Below, piece by piece: positions 49,272 through 60,073 of a DNA stretch of 64,000 nucleotides. The position numbers and the translations under genes are program-made. The notes beneath the pieces are model-generated. The model was not told where the DNA came from and searched no databases. It worked only from the letters and a program-made list of their open reading frames with translations. This DNA is from Ophthalmolycus amberensis (lineage: Eukaryota > Chordata > Actinopteri > Perciformes > Zoarcidae): positions 310,001-374,000 of the forward strand of contig JAFEUB010001124.1 in NCBI GenBank assembly GCA_024529925.1. Direction: 5' to 3'. Numbering within the stretch: position 1 is the first letter of the stretch; every line of letters starts with the position of its first letter.

Positions 49272-50060
49272 AAGGAACAGTGTGTAACATTTAGCGGGAT
49301 ACATTGGCAGAAATAGAATAATATATTTCTGAGTATGTTCATATACTTTTCATTAGTGTTTACTGACCTGCGAGTCGCAGGCTGCGACTAAGAATTGCCT
49401 TGTTAAATGCCTTGTTAAATGTTTTGGTGTAATCTATCATCATGCTGAGTTTATCTTATCGGCCTTCTCTGTGTTGGGCTGAGCTCCTCCAACACACACA
49501 AGTAGTACAAACACACTGAACTAACAGCACAGACCAGATCTAGAGAGGCTGCGGTGGAGACACTGAAGTGAACCAGGTGAAGTGAAGATTATTCGAGTTG
49601 ATGACGACTTCGCTCGTCACTGTCAGTAAAAAGCATTTTTATTTTTTCAAACAAGCTAAAACAAAAGCTGTCTGTGAGTAATTCTGTGCGGGCTGAGACA
49701 AAGCAGCCAGGAGGACAGAGGACAGGAAGAATGACATACTATCTGATGTCTGTGTTCTTTATTTTGTTTATTGTCATTTATAAACTTAACTCAAGAATGT
49801 TATTTATTTATTTATTTATTGACATTTGTTTCCAGTGAGATATTAACAACTTTATATAGTAACTTTGCTGTTGTTGATCTAGAATCAAGAGTTAGTTATT
49901 ATAAAATTATTATTATAAAATCAAAATTATAAATAACGTCTAATTCTGTTTTGAATTCATTATTTTTTAAATTATAAATAATAAACGGAGGGGTATCTTG
50001 ATGCTTGCAATCTGCAACCTCACCACTAAATGCCACTAAATGTCACTCGGTTCCTTTGAA
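49272..50060. mobile_element. Diverged MITE-like teleost repeat with imperfect inverted ends
   Basis: The left end AAGGAACAGTGTGTAACATT pairs imperfectly with the right end (complement AAAGGAACCGAGTGACATTT). The right interior, GCAATCTGCAACCTCACCAC, then TAAATGCCACTAAA, is typical of a dispersed fish repeat I recognise. No target duplication could be made out. The middle holds a (TTTA)n stretch near 49801-49822. Confidence 0.5.
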
Positions 50061-50470
50061 CAATGGACCTTTAGCTTAATATGTCAACAAGGCACTAGCT
50101 GTCAACCTTACTAATCCTTAAATATTAGCAAATTTTACTTAAAAAATATGTGTATGTTGCTGCTCTATATTATTATAATAAATGGATTAATTTATTAACT
50201 ACTAATTTGCAAAATTCTGCAATTCTGTTTCTCTGTTTGTACCGATTTCAACAATTATCTACGCATTCAAATTGCCTGCAAAGTACTTCCTAGAATTATT
50301 TGAAGTCTACTTGAATCACGTGACAATCAAGCGTTTTGAACAGCCGATGACGTGACTCTCTCTTTATACGGCTCTGGGATTCATGTCTCAAGTCAACAGA
50401 CAACTATGCTGCATTCACAGCACCTTGTAACCTTCTAAATCCTGCAGGGACTTTACTTTTGAGGGGACAA

Positions 50471-50541
50471 CATGAATGATAATAATAATGACTAAGATAA
50501 CAATAATAATAATGATAATAACAATGATAATAATAACATTA
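50471..50541. repeat. (AAT)n-type imperfect microsatellite
   Basis: Interrupted AATAAT / GATAAT / AACAAT units, about 70 bp, roughly 770 bp upstream of the slc44a1 start. Confidence 0.8.
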
Positions 50542-51192
50542 ATGGCTGGCAATATTTCAATTGCTTTACATGTTCTTAATCTTTACAAGCAAACCAAATG
50601 TGTGTAGGCAGTCGTGTGTAGGCCTAAAGCTTAAACCCTATTTACAGTGTATATCTAGCTTATTAGAGCTACTTATTGCATTAGAATAATACAAATATTA
50701 AAGCAGTTGATGTAACCCTTCACATTGCATAATGATGTATACAGTTTCGTAATATGTTTTGATTAATAGTATCTTGAGTTGCTTTTTTGTTTTATTTATC
50801 ATACAAATGTCAATCTTATGCATATAAATAGCTATTTATGAGGCAACTGAGGAGATCTCCCGTTTTCCGCGAATCCAATTCGCAATTACTGAGATATTCT
50901 TTCAACAAAGTTCATATTTCTTTGTAGTTGTCAATGTTTCACAGAGCTACTCAAGTGGCAAACAAAAACAAAAAAGCATATCAAAGCATTGATGACAACA
51001 ATAGCTGCTAATTGTTTATTCTCGGCTATTGTGGTAATTCTTAAATTATGATTCGGATATTTCTGATAGCCCGTGAAGGCAGCACAATACATTTGAGTTC
51101 TTCCGCGTTTACCTGCAGCGGGAGTCTCCCAAATGGGCGTTTATTGTTGAATTGAACAGGTCGCAAACAGAGCTGCATATGTGTCCTTAGGT

Positions 51193-51234
51193 AGAAAGAG
51201 AAAAGGAAAAGGAGAAAGAAAAGGGAAAGGGAAA
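51193..51234 (+). promoter_or_regulatory. 42-nt pure purine tract upstream of slc44a1
   Basis: An uninterrupted A/G stretch, with GGAAA and AGAAAAGG repeats, ends 77 bases before the slc44a1 ATG. It lies in the promoter or the 5' leader. No TATA box or clear CpG island was identified, so the start of transcription cannot be placed. Confidence 0.4.
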
Positions 51235-51311
51235 TGAGCTGAAGAAGTTTAACCGAATAAAAGGCACTTTTAAAGTTTTGTTTTCGTTAAAGTTAGCTGA
51301 AGTTGTTCACA

Positions 51312-54300
51312 ATGGGATGTTGCAACAGCACCGAGGTAAATTGGCTACAATATGATGGAAGTTATGCCTGCTGCACAACTTGAAACACTGTGACGCTGTT
51401 AGCAGAAGACTTTTGAGTCAACGTGTAGCGACAGCGTCACTTCTTCAGCAGTGGCGCGGCAGCTTGTTTTTACAGCAACAACTCAGTGATTTGTCTGCTG
51501 ATGTTGGAAGAGCAGCGAAAGCGAAGCTACTGCACCACAGCAGTCTCAACCAGACGGGATTATCTGTTCACTGTGTATCATTTATGCCTTGGCAGAGCAA
51601 ACGGGACTGGAAACCGCTGGAAGAGCACAGCTGCACGGACGTCCCATGGCTCATCGTATTCACCTTGTTTTGTATCGGGATGGTACGTTTTCAGTTTGAA
51701 TGTGCGTTTACACCCAGCTAAAGCTAATTTAATACAACAGGTTGTGCAATACGTATTTTATCCACGAGTAAACATATAGATTATTTAGTTTTTAAACTTT
51801 TTAGATGGGTGTTTATTTAACTGCTTGGTCATTTTGGAGACTGTAGTTTGTGTAGCTGTTGTATTGCATTGTAGAAGAACTTTTAAATAATTTGTGAACC
51901 CCATTTATTTCAGTTAGGGTGATTATTGTACATTTGCTATGCAGTTCAACATCTCCAACAAATATGTACATCTTCCAAAAAGATCATAAAGTTGAATCAA
52001 CACCTCTCTAAAACAGTCACAACAACAACACACCATTATAACCTTCACCAAGGTAAGACTTATTGCAGGTCTGGTGCAAGACTGCATTACACTTACCTAA
52101 TAAACTGACCTTTTTGTGTATTTAGGTCTGTCTATTACTTGCTTACATATACTGACCCATTGATGCTAGAAATAAAGATTGGAGGTCAGTGCTAACCTTT
52201 GCACAACAGCCATGAGCCATGTGATAAACTCAGGTTTGGCCGAAGCTGATTCACTGAAGTGTTGATTCAATTCTGAATTTTCAATGACATCAAAACTGAA
52301 GGTATCTATTGCAGGAATGTTGCACTAGACTGCATTCGTTTTATTTACTGTAGGTCTACTAATTTTATTTTGCGTCATCTGGCCGATGGTTAACATTGTC
52401 TTTTCTAATCTATGTCGTCTGCAGGTGTGCATTTGTGCCTTTCCCATCGCCACAGGAGCTGCCTCCAGGCTTATCTCTGGATATGACAGTTACGGCAACA
52501 CCTGTGGCAAGAATAACACCAAGATCGAGGGAGTACCCCTCAGTGGCCGGGACATGAGAGAAAACAAGTTAGTCCGATTGGTTACGGATGACTTAACATG
52601 TGACCTAGATGTTTATCTACCTCCAATTTCTATTTTTCTTTTATTGAAGATGCATCAAATCCCTGCTGTGCTGTCCCTTCAGTATTTTCCCTTTGCTCTG
52701 TGTTCTGGATTAGATTGCCTACAGTGACAACATTTACTTCTAGATTCAGTACTTTAAAGTTGAGACTCTGTAGTTGAGGGTTGGTGGCACAGAAGAAGGC
52801 GTTCAGTATTACTTGTTTACATGCAAGGGTTGCATCATGTAATCCTAATCTAATTTGCCACAAACAACCGCTTACTGCATTTGTGAAGACTTCAGTTTAC
52901 TTCCCACTCAGGCTTACATAGTTGATACCATTGAGCTGTCCCAGACCATGACCGAAAAAAAGGGAAAAGCAATAGATAATGGGACAGGATTCTCCTGAAA
53001 ATTACATATTCTCAATCCTCTGTCCATGTCAGTCTGTGTGAGCAACTTCATCTGTCAGAAGGTTAATGTATATTAAAATCAGGAACAGCGAGTTACACTG
53101 ACTCATGCTTGCGTTGTGATAAAATGAGCTTAGGTTCCTCGCATATCTGAATGAAAATCATAGTTTAATCATTTCTCAAACAGTAAGACTGGTTTAATCT
53201 GGTATTTTTTTATCACCCCGATAGAATTGTCACAAATTGTCCTCTTGTCATAATTCATGTGAAAATGTCTTTGATTGTATTCCCACTTTTGGGCTGTAGC
53301 TCTCCGTCAGCATGCAGCCTGTAGGCCCAGTCTTACTGGAACAATGGGTCATGCTTTATTGATGGGCTGATTGCCCATGGAGGCTTTGAATACAAGGCGT
53401 TTCTGCTACAAAGACGGATCTGTGCGGCAGGGTAGCAAATGTCACCATCTTTCATTCTCTGCCCAGACAACAGTCCCCACTGGCATAGTAAACACCAAAT
53501 GTTTTTTTCCTTCCCACCAGGTATGTTTTCTTTCTAGACCCATGCAACCTTGACTTAATAAACAGGAAGATCAAGTCCATCGCCCTGTGTGTCTCCAAAT
53601 GTCCTGCTGCTGAACTGAAGACGCTCAGTGATTTGAAGCAGTTTGCTCTGAATAACGGTGAGAAAAGTGAAATATGATTTTGAGTAAAGGTATTAAGTGA
53701 GAGTTTCAGTTCACTGATGTTTACATGCATTTATTAGAAATGTGATGTGTGTATATATATTGCATACCATTATAATTCCTTGCAGACACGTTTTGAATAT
53801 TCTTAACATCTAATCTCATTTTTGGGTTTTTCTGTTGACAGGATCTCATCTCTGCTCCTATGATATTACTCCTACAAGATACACAAGCCATTCAGACAGA
53901 TCCACGAAATGTCCCAAACTCCCTGTTCCTCCGAGGTAATCCAGTGCATCCTTTTAGGTTTTAGTTAAAAAACTTGACGAGAGGGTAGGGGGATGGGAAG
54001 AGAGAATACAGAAAGTCTACCATTCATTCATTCAGTCATTATATATTTGTTGATTTATGTATTTCAGTGCTTAATTCATACCACTATGCACTGTACACAT
54101 GTTCACATTCCAGGACCAAATAAATAGATAGATATATTCTGATGTATTCCACTGCTTCAAGGTGTATTCACAAGAAACAGTGTAACCCATGTTCTTCTTC
54201 TTTGTCTTGTTTGTAGTAAGTCTGTCCCACTGTTGCACCGCTGTGTTCCTGTGGATATCAGCTGCTATGCTGAGTTCGCCCAGGCCTTCATTACATTCGT

Positions 54301-57300
54301 CGGTGACAACAGTGTGCTGCGCCGGGTCATCGCCGGGGTGATGGCCAGCAAGGAGATCATAATGGGCCTTTGTTTGCTGGCTTTTGGTAGAACACATCTG
54401 GAATTATTTTAGACATATAATGAATGGTTTTTAATCCAATGACAAAATTACTGTTGCTCCCACTGCTCAACCGTTTATTGCTCATGAGGATTCAAGTAGG
54501 AAGGCCACTTTCGAAAGCAAAGCAATTTTTTGTCATAAAACAACAGGAAACATCTGAGTGGTTACATCCGTTGTATCCGCTGACGTTCAGCCCACGGGCA
54601 GCATTCGGTTGAAGTCTGCTCGATCTCCTCCCATTGGTGCAGCAAAAAGACAGAAGTCATCCCAAGTTTATCTCTTTTCATCTCAATTATTTGATCCGTC
54701 TGGTTTTGGTTGTGTTGAATGTCGACGCTGCACCATTCGTAACATCCGTGTTTCCACACGTGTCTCATTCATTTACAAACCCACGGCTTCATTGTATCGC
54801 ATAGATAAACATTGTTGTTAGTAGTGTTTTATGCACTTATATGATGCACTGTGTTCTTCTTCTCAGTTCTGTCCCTGATCATGATGGTTGTCATTCGTTA
54901 CATCTCCAAAGTGCTGGTGTGGATTATAACGGTGCTGGTAGTCATCGGCTCTATAGGTAACCTTCAGATGCAGCGCACATGTTCTCGCACCTACACACCT
55001 CTTAACTACATTATGTCGATACGAGACAGCAGCACAGGACGTCTTTGTATTCAGGTTATACTTGAACTCGTCTCTGCTCTGATCTGTTGCAGGCGGGACG
55101 GGCATCCTCTGGTGGCTCTATGCGGACCACAGGAAGGCCCTTGATAATAATACCTTATCGGTGTTTGGGAAAGAAGTGGCCTCAGACAACGTTAAGGCCC
55201 TGCTTGTGTATGCAATTGTTGCTACAATTTTCACGGTATGTTCTTGGGTGTACAGGTAATGCATGCATTTCTGATACAGCTTCCTATATCACAAGTAAAC
55301 ACCGCCTGTTGAATACGGTTTAATGTATGTGCTTCTTCCTGACAGGAAAGGTAATCGAATTGAATTCCTAAACTCTACAGCTCGGTTCACTAGATCACTG
55401 GTCTCTGTGTGTCACCCTCCAGGTGGTTCTCCTGCTTGTGATGTTCTTCATGAGGAAGCGCGTGGCTCTCACCATCTCCCTGTTCCACGTGGCTGGTAAA
55501 GTGTTCATTCACCTTCCCCTGCTGGCCCTGCAGCCCTTCTGGACCTTCCTCTGCCTCATGCTCTTCTGGATCTACTGGATCACTGTGCTCCTCTCTCTCG
55601 GGACTTCAGGTGAGGGCCGAGGCTGCTGGGGAGGAGCTTCAATACTAGTCGTTCATTTATGTGGATGTGTCAAAAAACGGCATTCACTATTCAGAAATGC
55701 TACGTCTGTGTATACATGCTTCACAATAGCTTTTATTGTCAATGCGGCACACAGACACGTTTCTAGCATCAGATGTGACGGTGGGACCGTTTCCCAAGCA
55801 AGTAGAATATTAAGTTTGGTGCTTGTGATATTTTGTCTTGGTTTTCGTGGCATGAATAAACTCCCACATTTGGAATCTTGTGCTCGTCTCCTGATGTGGG
55901 AGGATGGAGCAGAAGAACAACGTCTCTCTTCAGCTCCCACTTCTCTTTTTCTACTGTTGATTTTTAATTCAGAAAAGTCTTCTTCAAAACGGAAGGCCAG
56001 CACAAATACAGTCGGAACATCACGTTTTCTTACTTTATGTTTACTATGTTTCTGTGTATTTGGTAAATATTCAAAAAAGTAATATAATAGATATCATTGA
56101 TTCAATTCCAACAGCAGTGAAATCTCTTCACAATGCATTAGCATTAACATATATTGTATCGTGAAGCTTTCCATGCATGTCTTTGCGAAATATTAGTTTC
56201 TGTGCAATGAGGAGATGCTGCAATGTAAAAAAAAACATCCATAGAGTACAAATACTCTATATGGTAATTTGGGAATTGTGTTCAACGTTTTGAGTTTGAG
56301 CAGAGAAAAGAGATGGTCAGACAGGTACAATTTGTCACACTTGTTTCCGGGAAGGATGCTCAAAGATATCAAGGAGATATAGAGGCGTGACCAGTGGATG
56401 CAAACATTTTAGCCCTTGTGTAAAAATGACTCTGACTGAGCAGTAAAACACAAACTCACACTCGTATTCCTTCACAGGGACACCGGTAAAAAACAACTCT
56501 ACGGGTGTTGTTGAATACCAAATGCAGGGGCCTCTCCAGTACTTGGTGTGGTATCACGCTGTGGGTCTCATCTGGATCAATGAGTTTATACTCGCCTTCC
56601 AGCAGATGACCATCGCCGGAGCCGTGGTCACCTACTACTTCACAAGGTGCGAAAGAAGTAACAGGATGTCATTTGTATTTTATCACATGGAAGACTTAAT
56701 GTTGTCTTTGCTGTCGTGTTTATTTTAGGCTGTATAATTACACATATGGCTTCCATCTATCCATCTATCCATCTATCCATCTATCCATCTATCTATCTGA
56801 TTGACTTAAGGAATAAGTCCAAGTTGCCAGCGACTCCCATCCTCTCCTCCATGGCACGTACCATCCGCTACCATCTTGGCACTCTGGCCAAAGGCTCCTT
56901 CATCATCACGCTTGTTAAGATCCCTCGTCTCATCCTGACGTATATCCACAGTCAGCTCAAAGGAAAGGTGAGCCCAGGAATTAGGCAGAATGCTACAAAC
57001 TCAAAAAACAACTTCCACGATGGCCTCGTGAAAGTTGTCGGTACTTTTAATACATACATTTTCATCAAGTTTGTTCCTCATTTGTTCATAGGAAAACGCT
57101 TGTGCTCGTTGCATGCTGAAAGCTTGTGTCTGCTGTCTGTGGTGTCTTGAGAAGTGCCTTGCGTACTTAAATCAAGTAAGTAGTTTCAGATTGGTGGAGG
57201 AAGGAAATCGAGTGTACTGCACAGTGGAAATAAGGTCTTCAAGTATTTACAGTGTACATGTCCGTATCGCATCATTACAGAATGCTTACACGGCGACAGC

Positions 57301-58971
57301 CATCAACAGCACCAGTTTCTGCACCTCCGCCCGTGACGCTCTGCTGATCCTGGTGGAGAATGCCCTCCGAGTGGCCGCCATCAACACCGTGGGCGACTTT
57401 GTCCTCTTCTTGGGAAAGGTACAGCACAGAGACGCATTCTGCGGCGTTGTCCACTAAACGAAATGTATTATGTGAGATACTCCCTCAAAACCAAATAGAT
57501 GTTTTTAACTGGTCTTATATTTGCTCTCTCAGGTGCTTGTAGTCTCCTGTACGGCTTTTCGCCGGCGTCCTGGCTCTGAACTACCAGAGGGAGTACACTG
57601 TGTGGGTCCTGCCTCTCCTCATCGTCTGTCTGTTTGCCTTCCTGGTGGCTCACTGCTTCCTCTCGGTCTTTGAGAATGTGGTCGACGTTCTCTTCCTCTG
57701 CTTCGCTGTGGACACAAAGTACAATGATGGCAGCCCTGGACACGAGTACTACATGGACAAGGCCTTAATGGTGAGAGAATAGTGCGTAAAGGGGATTCAG
57801 AGGCTGACAACTAATGAAGTAACAAATTATATACAGTATATTGCTTCAGAGGGCATTTGTCTTCCCCAGTGAGTTTAAGAAGCATAGACTGTAGACCATA
57901 ATATTCTCTGATCTAATAACTCTCCCCTTGACCGCACCCTGTATTCATCATGGTTTTTAAGCTTTAAACTTTGTTAAATCATTCACTCTGTCTGTCACAG
58001 TACAGCGCTGCTCTGATGACACATCCTTGGCAGACATACTATTAATATTTTCTAGTTATTTTGCCACAATATTACCACCACTGACCTCCGAAAGCTTCTT
58101 CTTCTTTAGTTGTGGAACTGGTAACCTTGTACGGCGATTTTAGGTGCGCTGACTGCTCGGTGAGTGCTTTACTACGAGTTTGTCCAGTTAAGAGGATTGA
58201 CAAATCTGAGTTGGAACGCTTGTATCAACAAACCTCACAGAAAAAGTTCTTGCATGAGACCCATTGTTTTGAGTGTATGATGTTTTTTTATTAATTAATT
58301 TATTTTGACCCAGATGTTAGTTTGAGGCTTCTTCTACTTTGTTATGCAGTCCTCACATTTTCACCTGCTTCAGGCACCATGATCATTTATGTTCTATCAC
58401 AAACCGTCCATATATCTAATCCAGACCTCCCAGTGAATCATTCACAACTCATAGAAAAAAAGGGTATTTCTGGTTTATTAACTCGAAGGTCCATTTTTGC
58501 GTCAAGCCCCAATGCTTTCTGATTCTCTAACCGTAACACTTTTATTCTTAACAATGAACGATCACCATGTTCTTTTATATAAAGTGTGAGTAGAATAACT
58601 CATGGTTCTATAACTCTGTGTTTCCCTCCCCAGGAATATGTTGAGAACAGTAAGAAAATGGGCTGGTACAAGCCTGGTGATGGCGATGGACGGGAGATGA
58701 AGTCCATGGTGAGTCTTTGTTGTCTTTCCAACAGTATTGATGTATCGAAGCTGTTTTAGTTCAGCTAGAAAGCAAATACAGAATATTCTTGGAAATGTGA
58801 AATGTGAAAAGAAATACACAGTTAACTGGGTTCATGTCTCATTCAGAGCAGGTAAATAAGATCAAGTTGTGTGCGATTCTAATGCTATGCGTTTTGTGGT
58901 TCTGAAAGTGAGTGAATATAATTTATATATTTTTTTATTTCTTGCAGGCACGTGGAGGGACTTCTGCTTGA
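51312..58971 (+). CDS. slc44a1: slc44a1, choline transporter-like protein 1 (CTL1), 16 exons
   Basis: CTL1 is a multi-pass choline transporter of plasma and mitochondrial membranes that supplies choline for phospholipid synthesis. Exons: 51312-51335, 51596-51682, 52425-52567, 53521-53657, 53842-53935, 54217-54386, 54867-54956, 55093-55235, 55423-55609, 56478-56646, 56811-56967, 57092-57175, 57281-57418, 57533 (or 57543)-57770, 58634-58708, 58948-58971. All have GT-AG borders and consistent phases. The product is about 649 residues, close to the mammalian length. Landmarks: start [10 protein letters not shown]1 around residues 26-46; a long Cys-rich extracellular loop with SGYDSYGN and [17 protein letters not shown] and an NNT sequon; TM2-TM4 around 212-305; [20 protein letters not shown]; the Cys cluster [52 protein letters not shown]. 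It ends KSMARGGTSA. The ATG has A at -3 and G at +4. Exon 14 has one extra base. Teleosts keep two copies (a and b); I cannot say which this is. Confidence 0.95.
56753..56798. repeat. (CCATCTAT)n microsatellite abutting slc44a1 exon 11 acceptor
   Basis: 46 bp of CCAT/CTAT tetranucleotides end 12 bases before the exon that starts at 56811. The repeat occupies the place where the polypyrimidine tract should be. Beyond it only TGATTGACTTAAG precedes the exon, so TTGAC may serve as a close branch site. Confidence 0.9.
57533..57770 (+). CDS. slc44a1: slc44a1 exon 14, one base too long unless an alternative acceptor is used
   Basis: From the conserved acceptor ctctctcag| at 57533 the exon is 238 nt; the mammalian counterpart encodes 79 codons (237 nt). 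Read in phase 0, it goes VLVVSCTAF, then leaves frame after a run of four T (57556-57559) and stops at 57671. The conserved frame [18 protein letters not shown] resumes one base later. A second AG at 57541-57542 would start the exon at 57543 with [13 protein letters not shown], exactly in frame, losing three residues and placing an Arg in a membrane segment. Either the T run carries an extra base (true mutation or assembly error), or the downstream acceptor is used. Confidence 0.85.
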
Positions 58972-59470
58972 CCGAGCGCCGGAAAGACGCCATAACCACT
59001 AAAAAGACATCCTCAGCGCTTTCTAGCATTTCACTCCAGGGACATCGTTAAGATAACAATGCTTTTTATACTGACGCTACACAGAGTCTCAACAAGAGAT
59101 GCATTGGGTTGTATTTCATGTTGATCTTTTTGAGTAAGAGCGATTGTAAATTTCAAGTTTGACACTAATAGCTGTAATGTGGCAAACGCTTATTTGGGTG
59201 TGTTTTGTTACTAATGAGATGGGTTTGCTTTGTTTTTTCTTTTTCCCATATTACTGAGTTTTCTCTTTTTATTCCAGTTTAAATAATATGAACGATTTGA
59301 CATGGTTTAACATGTTTGGCTATCTTTGTTACATAGTTAGTGTTGGCTATAGTTTGAATGGTTCCGTCTACATTTTTGAAATGAATGGCGAACTGTGTTT
59401 TGTCAAAGGCTGTTCAAGTTGTTCTGTTACTTTTCAAATTTTTGACTAAAATACATTAAAACAGAAAGTT
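58972..59470 (+). other. slc44a1: slc44a1 3' untranslated region
   Basis: After the TGA at 58969-58971 the sequence turns AT-rich with no coding signal. It runs about 490 nt to an ATTAAA at 59455 that is followed by a GT-rich stretch, so the transcript probably ends near 59475. Confidence 0.7.
59455..59460 (+). terminator. Polyadenylation signal of slc44a1 (ATTAAA)
   Basis: ATTAAA, the commonest variant of the canonical hexamer, lies 484 nt after the slc44a1 stop. It is followed within 10-30 nt by a GT-rich element (gttgtatgtttggtctttgg), the usual downstream cleavage signal. Confidence 0.65.
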
Positions 59471-59475
59471 GTATG

Positions 59476-60033
59476 TTTGGTCTTTGGTCCACGTCTATGA
59501 AAACCTCCATATGTCACATAGAGTGTCTCGTTTAGCCACAGGTCTATTGAGATAACGGTGCATGTGTGGGCAATACTTTTACTGTGGATCACCCACTTCA
59601 GTCAGCGGGGGGCAGCTAGTGAATTGAAACATACAAATATTCAGTTTTAGATTTACAGTTTTTTGCAATTGTGAAACCACTATTTCTAAAAATAACGACT
59701 TCTGTCGAAACCCTACACATACAATCCAAAAACAAACAAAATCTCAAAATTACATAAACCCTCTAAAAAAATATTTTTGCATCACAACTTTATACACAAA
59801 CACCAAAAAATTGTTCTCCCCATATCCCAACTGCACTGATGTGCTAAACATAAAACACTTATCGAGAGTCATTTGTAGCATGCTGTAAATGTAGACGAAC
59901 CCAAAAGCAATGGAGAAAACATTATTCACATCACGGTATATAATGATAATAATCAGACAATTACTGAAACTAAAGGTGGAATGGACATAGTTACGGTATT
60001 GTACTGTAAACAAAATACATAATACAATTACAG

Positions 60034-60073
<40 letters not shown>

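Larger units (their letters stand above)
40810..51192. other. Intergenic or 5'-intron region between divergent dlc1 and slc44a1
   Basis: Should contain the dlc1 long-isoform promoter and non-coding first exon(s) on the minus strand, and at its right edge the slc44a1 promoter. A GC-richer patch at 42280-42560 is a possible site for the former, but no donor could be fixed. Repeats are listed separately (45251, 47050, 49272, 50471). Exact copy of dlc1 exon sequence at 41447-41474. Confidence 0.5.
51683..58633 (+). other. slc44a1: Larger slc44a1 introns
   Basis: Introns over 300 bases are 51683-52424, 52568-53520, 54387-54866, 55610-56477 and 57771-58633. They hold no recognised element. Short introns at 54957-55092, 56647-56810, 56968-57091 and 57176-57280 are typical of compact fish genes. 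Confidence 0.7.

Noticed and set aside
55423..56082. Single 219-residue plus-strand ORF
   Set aside because: Only the first 62 codons (to 55609) are real, being slc44a1 exon 9; the rest is read-through into the intron past a good donor.
56716..57150. 144-residue ORF on the plus strand
   Set aside because: It joins a microsatellite in intron 10 to exon 11 and then runs into intron 11; the real protein is obtained by splicing.
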